A DNA stretch of 64,000 bases from Bimastos eiseni (GCA_959347315.1 OY365810.1:17269664-17333663); one strand, 5' to 3'; shown: positions 19,941 through 32,233, numbered from the stretch's first letter. Numbers and translations: made by a program. Notes: a model not told the origin generated them from the letters alone.

Positions 19941-21420
19941 AGAGAGCCTACGTTTGGGACGAAGAAGCCTACATAGTCTGTAGTCTATACACACATGGAC
20001 CTATCCAAATTTTTATACATAAACTTTTTTATTAGTAAGACTGCATTTATTCTAATGATGTTATTAGGGTTGCCAACCGTCTAGGATTGGCCGGTACAGT
20101 CCCGGAATCGACCCCAGCCGTCCCGTGTCCCGGGCAATGCTTATTCTGTCCCGGAAAACAGGATTAGGTAGGCTAAGTAACTAAATAACAAAACACTATT
20201 ATGCGATTATTCAAATTCAAGCAACATTAGCAATACTGTAATGCGACATCTTTATTCTCAATGTTTATGATCATCGCCGTTTCCGGAACAAGGAGCGAAT
20301 TGGGAAGCGAAGATCGTCGTATATATATATATATATGTATATATATATTGCAAGCGTTTATGAGAAGAGCATGATGTCATTTAATTATGCTTGTCAATTA
20401 TAATCGCACTCACGAGTATTTGACGAGTGTACATCTTCAATCTTGTGGCTTCTTGAGCAACCGCCGGAGAACTTTTAGACTGTTCTCGTTTGGGAAGCAG
20501 TTGTATAGACTCACTGAAATATTATCAACTATCCCCAGTAGCAGATACTAATTACATAGATTTACATGATTACAATTCGTCTTTCAAATGACCGTATCAT
20601 ATTCATGAACATTTTAACGAACACACTCGTTAATAATTGGTCGTTGCCTAATTTTGTCATTTCATGTTTATGTTTTCTGGGGGATGATTTGGAATATTTT
20701 ACACAAAACTTTAAAAACTTTATCAGAAACAACTGTAATTGTTAGTTTGTTAATGCAGCATGTCTATGCAATGTTGATGTCTTAAGCTATATTGCTATGA
20801 ATGTCTATTTTCCGTCCAATACTGCAAAACTTCAACCTCGTTTATCCTCGAAATTTTTAAAACTACATTCAACAAGATGATTTCCAGGCGATGAGTTACT
20901 GATGAAATCAACTTTAAAGCAGAGTGTTAGTCAATCAGGCAAAGAATGAAAGGCTATGTACCCTGCTTCTCACCAGTATAATACTAATTCATTTCATGCC
21001 ATCGTGTTGTACTTTTACAATGTTATACACGATTATTGTCACTGATTGCACACACAACCCATAACACCATAAAACGGGCCAACATTCAAAGTTCACCTCC
21101 TTCCCTGTCTATCGACTGACTTTTCAATGTAAGTATTATCTACAGAAAAGACTCAGATTTTTAATTTAAACTTTCTTCTGTTTCTACAAACAGAAAAAAA
21201 TCGCATAGATCAAATATATAGCTTATATACTAACAACTTATACGATCTAAACAAAGCAGAGTCCAACATAAGTTGACAATATGCCTTATGCTAAACGTAC
21301 ATTAATCTTAATTTACGATTTGCTCCAGCGCAGCCAGTGATAGATCTATTCTAGCAGTTTTCCATCAGTTTCGTTTTACGGTCACATGCATTAATTAGGC
21401 CTATAGTTAAATGTCATGAT
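19941..21420. other. Intergenic region with a DNA-transposon end fragment
   Basis: No gene seen. The stretch at about 20068-20160 (GTTGCCAACCGTC followed by several CCCGG/CCGGGAC blocks) resembles the terminal sequence of hAT-like DNA transposons that begin with a GTTGCCAACCGTCCCG-type repeat; only one end is present. A short (TA)n tract lies at 20320-20346. The rest is A/T-rich without features. Confidence 0.4.
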
Positions 21421-22805
21421 TCATGAACCGATGACTAACGTTTTGTAGCAGTTTTTCGTCTGGTCCGTGAAATCGGAGAAGCGTTTCCGGTTTCGTCTGA
21501 TGTCTTCGATATCCGGAAGAAATGTTCGTTGTCTCAGCTTCAACAAAACCAAAGGACAGACAATGCACAGTGGCTAAGAGATTAACAACAGCGCATGGTA
21601 AGTATGTGAATGTATACATGCAACATGTTACCATGGTTTTAAATTATAGATGCTTCATCGTGCATGGAGACTCGCTACTTGTTGCCAAATGCAGCAAATC
21701 AATTAATCAGAACACATTTACACACTCGCACGCACGCAGACAGTCACGCACACGTATAATATGCATATATGGTATTTATATGCACATGTACACAACGGTG
21801 GTATATATATGCAAGCTATAATTATACAAACAAATACCATGGTATAATAACGCATGTGTACATACACAGATACAGATCACCAACCAGGAATAGGAGAACA
21901 AACCTCAAATTTGGACGACTTGTATCAATAATTGTCTTATTACATGTCGCCATATTATTCTCAGAAATAACCCCAGTTTATGTCCTTATCTTATCGGAAA
22001 ACAACAACCCTATGCAGTTTATGATCAAAACCAGTTCACACCCCCGCTGCTGATAGATCGTTCTCCCAAACCTCGTTAGCTGACGCCACTGTATAAGATG
22101 CATGCATGCATGTGAGCCAACTATATTTCTAATGCGGGAGTCACTTATATGCATTATGTAATACTTGAGTATGAAGATGTTCGACGAGGCAAACTCACCG
22201 TCTGCAGGTTCCGCCAATCGTTCTGGTTGGTCCAAGTACCGTATTTGGTCCATGTAGCGTGCACTGAGGCGTCAAAACTCTCTTCCAATCTCAGACGATT
22301 TATGTACAATTCTCTGAAAGTCATAACAAATATCAACAATTGCAATACATCTATTCAGTCAGAGGTCCAATTGAGTATCTAGAAGATCTCTAAGCATTAG
22401 AATCTGCGCTGACAATAGACATAATTTGATAAGCATTTAAGAATAAGCTACATGTAGCTATACTGACAATGCTAAATTAGAGATCGTTACAATATAGAAT
22501 CACATATTGATCACTTTTCAAGAAGAGCAACTCTGTTGTTTGCATTCACCAAACGTAACAATATTTTATACTTACAGCTTTTTCTTAACAATCTTTGAAA
22601 TTCTCTTTGTTTCGATCTCGTTGCTCTCTGACGGTTTCTTCTTCATCTTCTTCGTATTTTTGCTATCGCCATCTCCTCCATGATCTCCATTTTCCCACCT
22701 AACGGTGTTACCGTGTGTCCTGCTCTTATTTGAATGGTCTTCAAAAGACGATTTCTGTCTATCGTTTGTTGTGTCAACATTGGATGCATCGCTTATAGCA
22801 GACAT
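21421..22805 (-). CDS. Spliced host gene, three coding exons, unknown function
   Basis: Coding exons on the minus strand: 22576-22805 (ATG at 22805, donor GTAAGT), 22199-22313 (acceptor TTTCAG, donor GTGAGT) and 21421-21537 (acceptor GAAG, stop TGA). Phases agree at both joins (2 then 0), giving a ~153-residue protein. The first exon encodes a Ser/Asp/Lys-rich disordered stretch, the second WTKYGTWTNQNDWRNLQT, the third a charged helix RQRTFLPDIEDIRRNRKRF. I do not recognise the family. The same frame continues upstream of the ATG through an in-frame TGA near 22830 into another possible exon behind a TTGACAG acceptor, so the true gene may be longer and this copy may carry a nonsense change. 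Confidence 0.5.
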
Positions 22806-23755
22806 TGCTTCGAGAGACTCCAACGCTTCAAATCATAATGTGGACATCTTGTTTTCATGAGTTGTTACCGTTGTTGTAAGACTTGTAATCGTTCTGTATT
22901 TCGCGTCTGAATCGCTGGTGAAGCTCTCATATTCCAAGCCTGTCAATGATAATTAGACAAGCGTTAATTAATTAATTCCTTTCAAGGATTTGCATAGCGC
23001 CCTTTGATAACTTACCCAGAGACTGCCCAGTCAAGCCCAGTCCTGGCTAAAAGCTAGATTTGTGAACCCTTTGCATTCACATCATACTGTCATAGCTCAT
23101 TCTGTTCTAAAACTAGACATCTACTGAAGGATAAAGACATAATTGACCGAAGGCCCACTTAGCATTTTTTTTCACGCATGTGTCATAGACGCATTAAGCT
23201 TAATAGTAAAGTATAAACAATGGTGATCGTATTAATTCTACTATTTTTGCAGCAATAGCATGTTAAGGTTTCATTGTTAAGGTTTCATTTCAAGTTTGAA
23301 GTTTCGTTGTTTCATTTGGTCAATTGGTCGTTTGAAAGTGGAGCGAAATGACAAAAGGAGATCTGGAGAAATGTTTCAGATTTCTTTCACTCAGTTATAT
23401 GATCTTTGATGGGTCACGCAATTGATCATTTTACAACTGAAGTTTACTAGCAAAGTTACCAAGCCTGGATAAAAAACTTTGGACTTTGACAGTGCCAGTC
23501 CCAAGCCTGGAGAAAGGAGGAGGGCGACACAAAATCATCTCCGATATGGAATGGTGTTTTTAAAGAAATCAATCAATCAATGTTGGTTCAGAGAAACGAC
23601 ACGTAATGAAGAGACGGCGATGACCGACACAGACACGAAACAATATCAATTTATATCATTGTAATTAATGAGAGAGCGTCGAAAACCTGACTATGGCAAC
23701 GGGCGACCCAAAACTTACGATCTAATGTGAATTGAACATCTACACATTTTTAGAC
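22806..23755. other. Upstream flank of the three-exon gene
   Basis: Contains the possible further exon mentioned for the neighbouring gene (about 22836-22940, minus strand). Beyond it no gene, RNA or clear mobile element is visible. Confidence 0.3.
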
Positions 23756-23759
23756 CATG

Positions 23760-23781
23760 GACAGAAACGACGACGACGACA

Positions 23782-23834
<53 letters not shown>

Positions 23835-23910
23835 TACGACGACGACGGCGATGATGATGAGGATGATGATGATGAGGATGAAGATGATGACGACGACGAC
23901 GATGATGAAT
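23760..23910. repeat. GAT/GAC trinucleotide microsatellite
   Basis: Nearly pure (GAT)n with GAC and GAG variants. The open frames across it in all phases are artefacts of the repeat. Confidence 0.9.
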
Positions 23911-23962
23911 AATTCGTCTTTCTATTATTATAACTACACAGCTGCCAAAATACTCGCATATT

Positions 23963-24350
23963 TCAAGCTATACGCGTGACACATTGCACTCCTTCTCGGT
24001 TGAGGATAGGATCACAGTCAAGATCATCCTCATGGGACGGACATCGCTGGTCGGCACGGCTCCAGAATACATCAGAGAGCTCTGTCTTCCCGTCTCCAGC
24101 CAGCCTGGTCGTCGATCCTTGCGTGCTGCAGCCCGTGGGGACTTGATGGTCCCGCGCTCCCGTACATCGATGCGGACAAACCATGCCTTCTCATGCATTG
24201 GACCATCATTCTGGAACGCTCTTCCTTTACAACTTCGCAACATTGCATTGCTTGCAGTCACCTTTTTTTAAATTACTGAAATCGCATTTGTTTAGATCTG
24301 TTGGGTAGCTACGTTTAGCACCGTCAAGAGGTTCTTATAAGGCGCTATAT
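23963..24350 (+). mobile_element. Non-LTR retrotransposon 3' end fragment
   Basis: The plus frame at 23984-24271 encodes a carboxyl-terminal RT segment (GDLMVPRSRTSMRTNHAFSC, then GPSFWNALPLQLRN), like the one at 892-1476. It ends in AGGCGCTATATAAATAGCC, the shared 3' tail type. Everything upstream is missing. Confidence 0.65.
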
Positions 24351-25975
24351 AAATAGCCCAGTTCATACATCAAACTGAATGAGTTTAGATAGGAATCGGT
24401 GGGCGTTGGCTGATTTCTTGTATAGAGGCGCCATAAGAGTTAGAGATGCATCTCTATTGACTCTAATTCGAAGACGAGGTTTACATTGTATCTCAACTGA
24501 AGCTGTGATGACCAACCTTTGACGATGCAGAGCAGATAGAGGACCAGAGAAGATGGACAGAGTGCGGTCAGACTTCAAGCAACGATGTTGCATCTGGTTT
24601 ATGTAACACGTCTCGGAAACAATTCCCTCGAGCAGCAGATGAGATTTTTATAACATTATACATAACACCTTAACGACGTTGCTTGTGTATGACTGGAAAA
24701 CCAATGCAGCTCTTCGTTAAAATGTTTAACTGATAGGTTTACATCCTAGTGGTGTATGTTGCTTTTTGTTTACCGCGTTGTCTGCTGCGTTACCATGGCG
24801 CTGCTTCCTGTTGCCTTCCAGTCGTCTCTGGACCTTGGCCAGACATAGTCGATAGAATCACATGATTGCTCGACCCCGTTGCCAGGTCTAACTCGGTTAT
24901 GCAGAGGAGGCCGCAGCCTGTCGTGTGCGGTTTGTGAGGTAGGCGCCGATGTCGTCCAGCAGTTTGTAGACACGGTCTGATACGTTTCCGTGGTGGCAAA
25001 TCAATGATTGGCCGTTCGTTGTAATTGTCGTTACGGTTTTAAGACATGGATCAAGAATTGTACAATAACATTCAGCGAGAGTGCGAACATAATGTTGTAA
25101 GCGACCATGAAAGCGCGTGTAAACCTGTCCATGCACATAATACATAAGTGTATTCGCTAACAAACTGCTGATGCTCTCCGGGCAGACATGTCTTGTCGTC
25201 TCTTTTGGCATTGTCTGCTATTGTCGCAGTGAAGTAGTAAAAAAAACGATTGTTTCTGCTCGTTCTCATAAGGCTTTTCTTTTCTCGAGGGGTTCGTCGC
25301 ATTGGGAGCGCCTCTGATTAGGCTGTACTGTGAGAGGCGCTTTATAAATTCGTAAAAATAGATCAGAACAGAATAGAATTAAAGCAGCAAATGAGGAAAC
25401 AAAAGATGATGCGGCTGTATCGAATGATCTGTACGACATTGAAAAGCCTCTGCTCTGGAGACAACGGATATTTATTTAGGTCTAAATGCAGACAATGCAT
25501 ATCAAAGGCAAAACAGGTAAGACCCAATCAGACTAGGCCTACCTACTCCAGATGGTCAAAGGCATAATCAAATAAATGTATGGACAATATAGCCTAGTAT
25601 ATATAGGCATCCTCCAGTAGAGTTGTAGGCAACTTTAACAGAGATCGAGAGCATAGCAGACTCCGATTTGTTCGTGTTTGATATTTATTCACCCCACGAA
25701 TTCCTTACCAGGTCCATAATAGGCCTACACCAATTAAACTACTCCATAGTGACCAATCGACCTGATGCAAGTTAATATTTAAAGTATTTGAATCTCGCGT
25801 GATAGCATTTTGTAGTCTTTGTCAGATAGTTTCCTCAATAAAAAAGTATATATATATATAATTATACACATAGTTATTAGTCATTGTGATTTATTTATTT
25901 ATTAGATTTATTACGTGCGCAAGGTCACAATGGAATGTGAATCTAAGGTTTGGATATGTCTGGTCAGTCACCAGG
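24351..25975. other. Intergenic region with a retroposon tail
   Basis: No supported gene. A fragment ending in GAGAGGCGCTTTATAAATTC at about 25330-25350 is another copy of the shared retroposon 3' end, followed by an A-rich tail. A (TA)n tract lies at 25846-25862. Confidence 0.4.
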
Positions 25976-26061
25976 AAAAGATGCATTTAGATTTCAAAAT
26001 CCTTGAGTTCAATTTCTGAGAGATCAACAAAAAGCGAATCACAATGTAGCATAAGCTTACT

Positions 26062-26575
26062 GAAGGAGAGAGGAGACAAGTGAGAGGAGACAAGTGAGAG
26101 GAGACAAGTGATAGGAGATAAGTGAGAGGAGACAAGTGAGAGGAGACAAGTGAAAGGAGACAAGTGAGAGGAGACAAGTGAGAGGAGACAAGTGGGAGGA
26201 GACAAGTGAGAGGAGACAAGTGAGAGGAGATAAGTGAGAGGAGATAAGTGAGAGGAGACAAGTGGGAGGAGACAAGTGAGAGGAGATAAGTGAGAGGAGA
26301 CAAGTGAAAGGAGACAAGTGAGAGGAGACAAGTGAGAGGAGACAAGTGGGAGGAGACAAGTGAGAGGAGACAAGTGAGAGGAGATAAGTGAGAGGAGATA
26401 AGTGAGAGGAGACAAGTGGGAGGAGACAAGTGAGAGGAGACAAGTGGGAGGAGACAAGTGAGAGGAGACAAGTGAGAGGAGACAAGTGGGAGGAGACAAG
26501 TGAGAGGAGACAAGTGGGAGGAGACAAGTGAGAGGAGACAAGTGGGAGGAGACAAGTGAGAGGAGACAAGTGAGC
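26062..26575. repeat. 14-bp minisatellite GAGAGGAGACAAGT
   Basis: About 37 uninterrupted copies of GAGAGGAGACAAGT with AAG/GGG/GATAAG variants. The 14-bp unit is not a multiple of three, yet all three minus-strand frames stay open as a Leu/Ser/Pro/Cys/His repeat. One strand is almost pure purine. Confidence 0.95.
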
Positions 26576-26639
26576 ACGCTCTAGTTGCCGAAGCATTCTT
26601 AGTTAGAGCCGACTTAATGTGGCGCATTGTCTTGATGTG

Positions 26640-27855
26640 ATAGTAACAAGATTAACAAAGGTTTCTTGTGTGGTCAAAATGTGAGCCTGATGTCCAGGGT
26701 AACCCCCAAGTGTTTTGACAGTGTCTGAGAATGGTAGGCCTACAGCATGCGGTGTCCACTAGGTCAATGCTAGAAAGCAAAGGGAAAGAACGTTAGCATG
26801 AACAGAAAAGAATTACCTTAGACTTGCACAAATCAGTGTAATCTTAGACATAGGCCTAGTTGGCGAATATACTGAGATACTAATAATGTATGCCTTTACT
26901 TGCAGTTTCCTTTAATCAGCGTATTTAAATATTTGAAATTATCTCAAAATTGCACACAAATCTACATTCTATCTTATGGCCTTTTACACTGACAGAATTT
27001 GCGGTGTCTTCTTGGGTGACGTGCCAGATCATATATTTTAATCAAATTCTATTGTAAACTGACCTTTTTTGCTTTAAATTCAAGCAAAATAAAAATTCAA
27101 ACTCAAATATTAACATAAGAATGGTTTATTGCCCAACACAAGTAGTTCAGCTAAAAACTTGAATCAGCAAGTTATGTGCAACGGAAGCCAAGAAGGTCAA
27201 GTGCTTATACTAACAATGGCCCCTCTTTCTTGATTATTGTAAGTCTACATAAGGGTACTTGCTACTTAATTAAAACTTGGGCCGCTAAGTGATAGGAACA
27301 ATAAAAGTGATGAATTTAGTTTTTATCGTGAATATACAGAGACAATTTTATTGGTAATATCTTTATATAATGAGTTCCATAATCGAGGATCCAGCATTCT
27401 GCAGCTGTCAAAGCGACTAGGAATGCGGTTGGAGAAAATAAAATACTCACTCGCAGACTCACCGACATAAATTCTGGGCCCCCAGACATAACAATTCCAG
27501 GCCCCTAGATAAGGCAATCTAGGGACTTTTAAACGGAAGTGAGCAGAAACTAGCAGAGAATTGTAAGTAAGGTAATATTCTCATGTCTGACGTTTTAGCT
27601 GTTGTAGTTAGGTGTTAGAAATATTATATTTAGCCAGGCATAAATTATAAATCTATTTAACTGATTAAAATATTTCCAATAAGTTTATTGAGAGAACGGT
27701 GCATCCCTTCAAAATGGCCGAACTTTCGGGCATTTCTTCCTCTACCCCCCCTGTCGGCGGGCCTGCTTACTCGACCCATAAATATTAAACGAATGAAATT
27801 GAGCTACTTACATAAGATAATATTTAAGTGTGAATGGCAAGGTATTATTTCCGGT
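26640..27855. other. Intergenic A/T-rich stretch
   Basis: No gene, RNA or repeat that I can support. The short frames here lack start context, signal or motif. Confidence 0.3.
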
Positions 27856-27857
27856 GT

Positions 27858-28192
27858 GCCGACAGTTAATCGCGCGACACTTAATCGCGCGACACTTAAT
27901 CGCGCTTAATAGAACTTGGTACAACTGAGCTTGATTCCCTCATGCATATTTATTCTAAGATTTTAACACTCATAACGGAATGAAATGCACTACCATTGTC
28001 ACTATTACACGAGTATTCCCGCTTCCATTGAAACCGCATTCTTATCAATAATACGGCTGCTAATAAAACATAACTATTTGTAGTCACATAAATTAACAAT
28101 GGTGCAAACGAGTTCTGATTTAAGATTAAGTGTCGCGCGATTATATGTCGCGAGGTTAAGTGTCGTTGTCGTAAGTGTCGCTGCCAAAGCGC
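27858..28192. mobile_element. MITE-like element with GCGCGACACTTAATCG inverted repeats
   Basis: The left end has GACAGTTAATCGCGCGACAC and two further GACACTTAATCGCGC units (27861-27908). The right end (28125-28190) carries the same unit in inverse orientation, with diverged copies (AAGTGTCGCGCGATTA, AGTGTCGTTGTCG). The A/T-rich 210-bp centre has no coding capacity. Short non-autonomous DNA transposons often carry such subterminal repeat clusters; no clean target duplication could be fixed. Confidence 0.5.
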
Positions 28193-28279
28193 TAACGGAA
28201 GTTCAGCTTATGTCTCGTTTAGATAGGCCAGACCGTTAAGGAGTTCCCATCACTCAAATTTGTCGTGAAAGGGATTTGA

Positions 28280-28350
28280 ACTTTGGACACAGTAACATTA
28301 CCGTACAGAGCGACGCGCCATACGACTCTACCACAGGCCTGGGGCACCAC
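28280..28350 (-). repeat. tRNA-like promoter remnant, SINE-head candidate
   Basis: On the minus strand a TGGTAGAGTCG block (A-box like) is followed about 45 bases later by AGTTCAAATCCC (B-box like). The spacing fits an RNA polymerase III internal promoter in a tRNA-derived SINE. No cloverleaf is convincing, so this is not called a tRNA gene. A second GGTTCGAATCC box lies at about 28477-28490. Confidence 0.3.
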
Positions 28351-28599
28351 AGGGTAACATGTTCGACTACCCTACAATTCCTACTGGTATCTTAGGACTT
28401 ATAGAGCATAATGGCCATGGTTACTTAAAGAAAGTTAAGGGGGTCGATCATTGAAGCTGCGAAGAGTGTGTTTGGATTCGAACCCTAGACGCATCATCTC
28501 TCCCTCGTTACTTTCCTCACCGGCCCTTCCACAATATATTATGCCTCCCTATAGATGAATCGGCTTTGGCGACATCTGTGTAGGCGAATGACGGCGCAA

Positions 28600-28715
28600 T
28601 CTTATTGTTAAGTCACACAAGTCTGTTTTCTTGGAGCGATCTGAAGTATGTTTCTAGAAGAGGCGCTATATGAATAAATGAGAATGAAGCAATTAATGAA
28701 TCAATGAATGGGGTC
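28600..28715 (+). mobile_element. Retroposon 3' end with GAAT tail
   Basis: AGAGGCGCTATATGAATAAATGAG is followed by a degenerate (GAAT/CAAT)n tail, the same 3' end type as other fragments in the window. Confidence 0.5.
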
Positions 28716-29224
28716 TTTTAACACAATTGACGTGCAGCTGATCATTCATTAGATCCCAGTTCGATCTTCAGTGGTTTGATTAGAGCAGCAATAGGATCGA
28801 CATAACAAGCAACAACGATGTCAGAATTCCATCCATAGAATTCTACAAGGAATCAAAGAACATACGCATTCAGCGACATTTCAATTAACATAAAAGCGGT
28901 GACTGGCGTCGCTTAAACTATTTCTCAGCAGAGAGTCATAATGCGCGAGAAGAGGATGACCTGATCGAGCATTGGCAATAGCGAAGGACGTTCATCAGTT
29001 TAGGGAAACTGAGTGAACAGCTTAGCAGGGTGAGGGCATCAATCATGTTTCGTGATGCTTGTTAGTCTTGACAAAGCCTGAGATAGTTCGGTGCACTGGG
29101 CCTCAAGACAGCCGTGAGGGCATCCAAACTGGTAAGTGGGGCATCCATAGGGACGCGCCTTTTCCGTTGTAGGCCTATAGACTGAAAAGCGACTGTGAGG
29201 TTCAAGGGAGATCGGATTGACAGA

Positions 29225-29410
29225 GCTTGCTGTTATTGCAAGATCATCATTATCGTCATCATCGTCGTCATCGTCATCGTCGTCGTCGTCGTCGTCGTCA
29301 CCGTCGCCGTGGCCGCCCTCGTCTTCGACGTCGTCGCCATCATCGTCATCGCCATCATCGTCATCATCATTTTTATTATTACTATCTTTATTGTTGTTGT
29401 TGTTGCTGCT
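29225..29410. repeat. GTC/ATC trinucleotide microsatellite
   Basis: (ATC)n and (GTC)n runs immediately downstream of the minus-strand gene at 29415-30459. Low-complexity frames across it are artefacts. Confidence 0.85.
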
Positions 29411-29414
29411 GTTT

Positions 29415-30459
29415 TTATTGTCGAATCTTGTAGCAGCAGTAGTAGTAGTAGTTGGTGTAGATGAAGAGAGAAGCAGTTGTACTATGCATAATGTTTTCTG
29501 GTATAGTTCTGACCGTCGTTGGTGCTGCTATTGAACAATGACATTTGTTAGTTGTTGAAATGGAGGACATCGAAGTGGAATCAGAGAGAGGAGCAATGGA
29601 AGAGGTCTTTCCTTCAGATGGAGTGATTGTCATCGTCACCAGATCCGGCACTGCAGGACTCGCGACGTTCATTCCGGTTGATTCAGTGTAGGTTGAATCT
29701 CCACGAGTTTCTGACGCACTGCTCAGCCAGGTCAGAGGGGTTGTGTCATTGATTTCTGGTTTGAAACATTTAATGCACAAATCAGTGTAATCTTAAATAT
29801 AGGCCTAGTTGGCGAATGCATGATATATTAGCTTTCCATATGCATACAACTGCTCCAGATGGGCATAGCAGAAAATCACGCAGATGGACGCGTATTCCGG
29901 AGCAAAACATTATGACTAGGAGGTAAACCTCCTTCTCAGCAGCAACAATATAATTAATCTCAACATATCTACAGCGCCCACAAAAGCGAAGTCGCGGAAC
30001 CAGATTATTCGCAGGCGGTATAGTGGACCAAGCGACAAGGCCTAATCTGAAGCAATAACTATGTGACTAAGATGTAAATGACTCAGGAGCAAAATAAATG
30101 ACTAAGATTCAGGAATAACTACTATGTAACTATAATAGGAGGCAAGTCTTCCCAGGAGAAAAATTGCTAGTCTAATTTTTTCGGATTTCTTCCCATCTGT
30201 TGCCTATTTTCCGGTCTCAGACATCTCACCGATTCCACTCAGTTTAATTGAGTGGACTGTGGCTTTTGAATGCCAAGAATCGACTATCGACAGATGCTTT
30301 CAGCTTAAAGGTGACGGTGCAATGGACAGCTCTGCTCTGTTGAACTGAAGCACTTCATTCAGGAAAGAGACTAAAAATTAATATGATTAGATTTCACTCA
30401 CGTTGAGCCACAGCAGCAGTGGCAGAAAGTAATAGGATTATAATCTGTAATGTCTCCAT
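29415..30459 (-). CDS. Secreted Ser/Thr-rich (mucin-like) protein, two exons
   Basis: Exon 1 (30402-30459) encodes a classic signal peptide, METLQIIILLLSATAAVAQ, and ends at a GTGAGT donor in phase 1. Exon 2 (29415-29755) begins after an ACCAG acceptor in the matching phase and encodes about 112 residues rich in Ser and Thr (for example STSMSSISTT), with few cysteines (NKCHCS) and a Tyr run from a TAC repeat. The stop codon overlaps an AATAAA polyadenylation signal (29414-29419). Predicted product ~132 residues, secreted and probably O-glycosylated. No family recognised. Intron length 646 bp. Confidence 0.55.
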
Positions 30460-30469
30460 CTGAGAGTGT

Positions 30470-30995
30470 GATAGATTTCTCTGATTATATTTCGATGGTT
30501 CTGCAATCACAACCATTGCGTAATATATACTCATTGCCAAGTCACGCTTCAAAGCGGCATCGACATATAATGCGATGCAAAAGAAGATCGAGACAGGTAC
30601 TATTCTGTTTCTAACGACATCTTACAAATAATTTGAATATCGTTCGTTTGTCATCCTATTACACTTCCGCGATAGACAAAGGGACAGGTAAGCTTGCGAA
30701 ATAAATAGACACCTCTTGGAATGAGATCGAAATGAGATCAGGTATGCCTACTGTGATAAGCTGACTGCTGGCAGCAGCTGGAAAGACTATTACTCAAACG
30801 ATGTTATCCGCATGAAGAGAATCAAATAACGCAAAAGGCAACAATGAGCGACTGTGTTGCTCACACGCTCAAGCTTCCAATAGGGAAACAATTCAAATTT
30901 TTACGATTTTTTGGCAGCCAACCATGGTCGAAAATCATCAAAGGCGCTGGATATCGGATGAAGAGCGATTATGCAGATTACAACAGACTAATGAG
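30470..30995. other. Upstream flank of the mucin-like gene
   Basis: Contains TATA-like TATAAT at about 30485 upstream of the signal-peptide exon. Otherwise no gene or repeat is seen before the minisatellite. Confidence 0.3.
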
Positions 30996-30999
30996 AAGA

Positions 31000-32057
31000 G
31001 AAAGACTGGAGAAGAAGGAAGGGCTACCGAATGAATAGAAAGACTGGAGAAGAAGGAAGGGCTACCGAATGAATAGAAAGACTGGAGAAGAAGGAAGGGC
31101 TACCGAAAGAATAGAAAGACTGGAGAAAAAGGAAGGGCTAACGAATGAATAGAAAGACTGGAGGAGAAGGAAGGGCTACCGAATGAATAGAAAGACTGGA
31201 GAAGAAGGAAGGGCTACCGAATGAAGAAAAAGACTGGAGAAGAAGGAAGGGCTACCGAATGAAGAAAAAGACTGGAGAAGAAGGAAGGGCTACCGAATGA
31301 AGAAAAAGACTGGAGAAGAAGGAAGGGCCACCGAATGAATAGAAAGACTGGAGGAGATGGAAGGGCTAGCGAATGAATAGAAAGACTGGAGAAGAAGGAA
31401 GGGCTACCGAATGAATAGAAAGACTGGAGAAGAAGGAAGGCTACCGAATGAAGAAAAAGAATGGAGGGGAAGGAAGGGCTACCGAATGAATTGAAGGACT
31501 GGAGAAGAAGGAAGGGCTACCGAATGAATAGAAAGACTGGAGAAGAAGGAAGGGCTACCGAATGAATAGAAAGACTGGAGGAGAAGGAAGGGCTACCGAA
31601 TGAAGAAAAAGACTGGAGAAGAAGGAAGGGCTACCGAATGAATTGAAGGACTGGAGAAGAAGGAAGGGCTACCGAATGAATAGAAAGACTGGAGAAGAAG
31701 GAAGGGCTACCGAATGAATAGAAAGACTGGAGGAGAAGGAAGGGCTACCGAATGAAGAAAAAGACTGGAGAAGAAGGAAGGGCTACCGAATGAATTGAAG
31801 GACTGGAGGGGAAGGAAGGGCTACCGAATGAATTGAAGGACTGGAGAAGAAGGAAGGGCTACCGAATGAATAGAAAGACTGGAGAAGAAGGAAGGGCTAC
31901 CGAATGAATAGAAAGACTGGAGGAGAAGGAAGGGCTACCGAATGAAGAAAAAGACTGGAGGAGAAGGAAGGCTACCGAATGAAGAAAAAGACTGGAGAAG
32001 AAGGAAGGGCTACCGAATGAAGAAAAAGACTGGAGGAGAAGGAAGGGCTACCGAACA
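31000..32057. repeat. 38-bp minisatellite, purine-rich
   Basis: About 28 copies of a 38-bp unit containing AAGGAAGGGCTACCGAAT and AAAGACTGGAGAAG, with GAATAG/GAAGAA/GAATTG variants at the junction. Neighbouring variants form a higher-order pattern (the same three-unit series recurs at about 31486, 31638 and 31830), which suggests recent multi-unit duplication. Confidence 0.9.
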
Positions 32058-32233
32058 ATGCGCTCATGAGTGGGGACTGTTGTCGTATTTTAAATCAACC
32101 AGCAAACACTTCGATCGAAAGTGAGTTTTAATAGAGGCACCACAACCTGTGTTTTTTCCTGTACCTTCTCAACATTGATTACCTTATACATTCTTACAAG
32201 TACCTACCTACCGAACGACCTATCGAACTACCT

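Noticed and set aside
20068..20160. Complete hAT transposon
   Set aside because: Only one end-like sequence is present; no second inverted repeat or transposase nearby.
25968..26627. Minus-strand frames of ~180-219 codons with a Leu/Ser/His/Cys repeat
   Set aside because: Pure product of the GAGAGGAGACAAGT minisatellite.
28280..28350. Functional tRNA gene
   Set aside because: A- and B-box-like blocks are present, but no cloverleaf with an acceptor stem can be formed by eye. Kept only as a SINE-head candidate.
31000..32057. CRISPR array
   Set aside because: Units are contiguous with no unique spacers, and this is an animal genome. The 35-bp array at 53940-54835 was rejected for the same reason.
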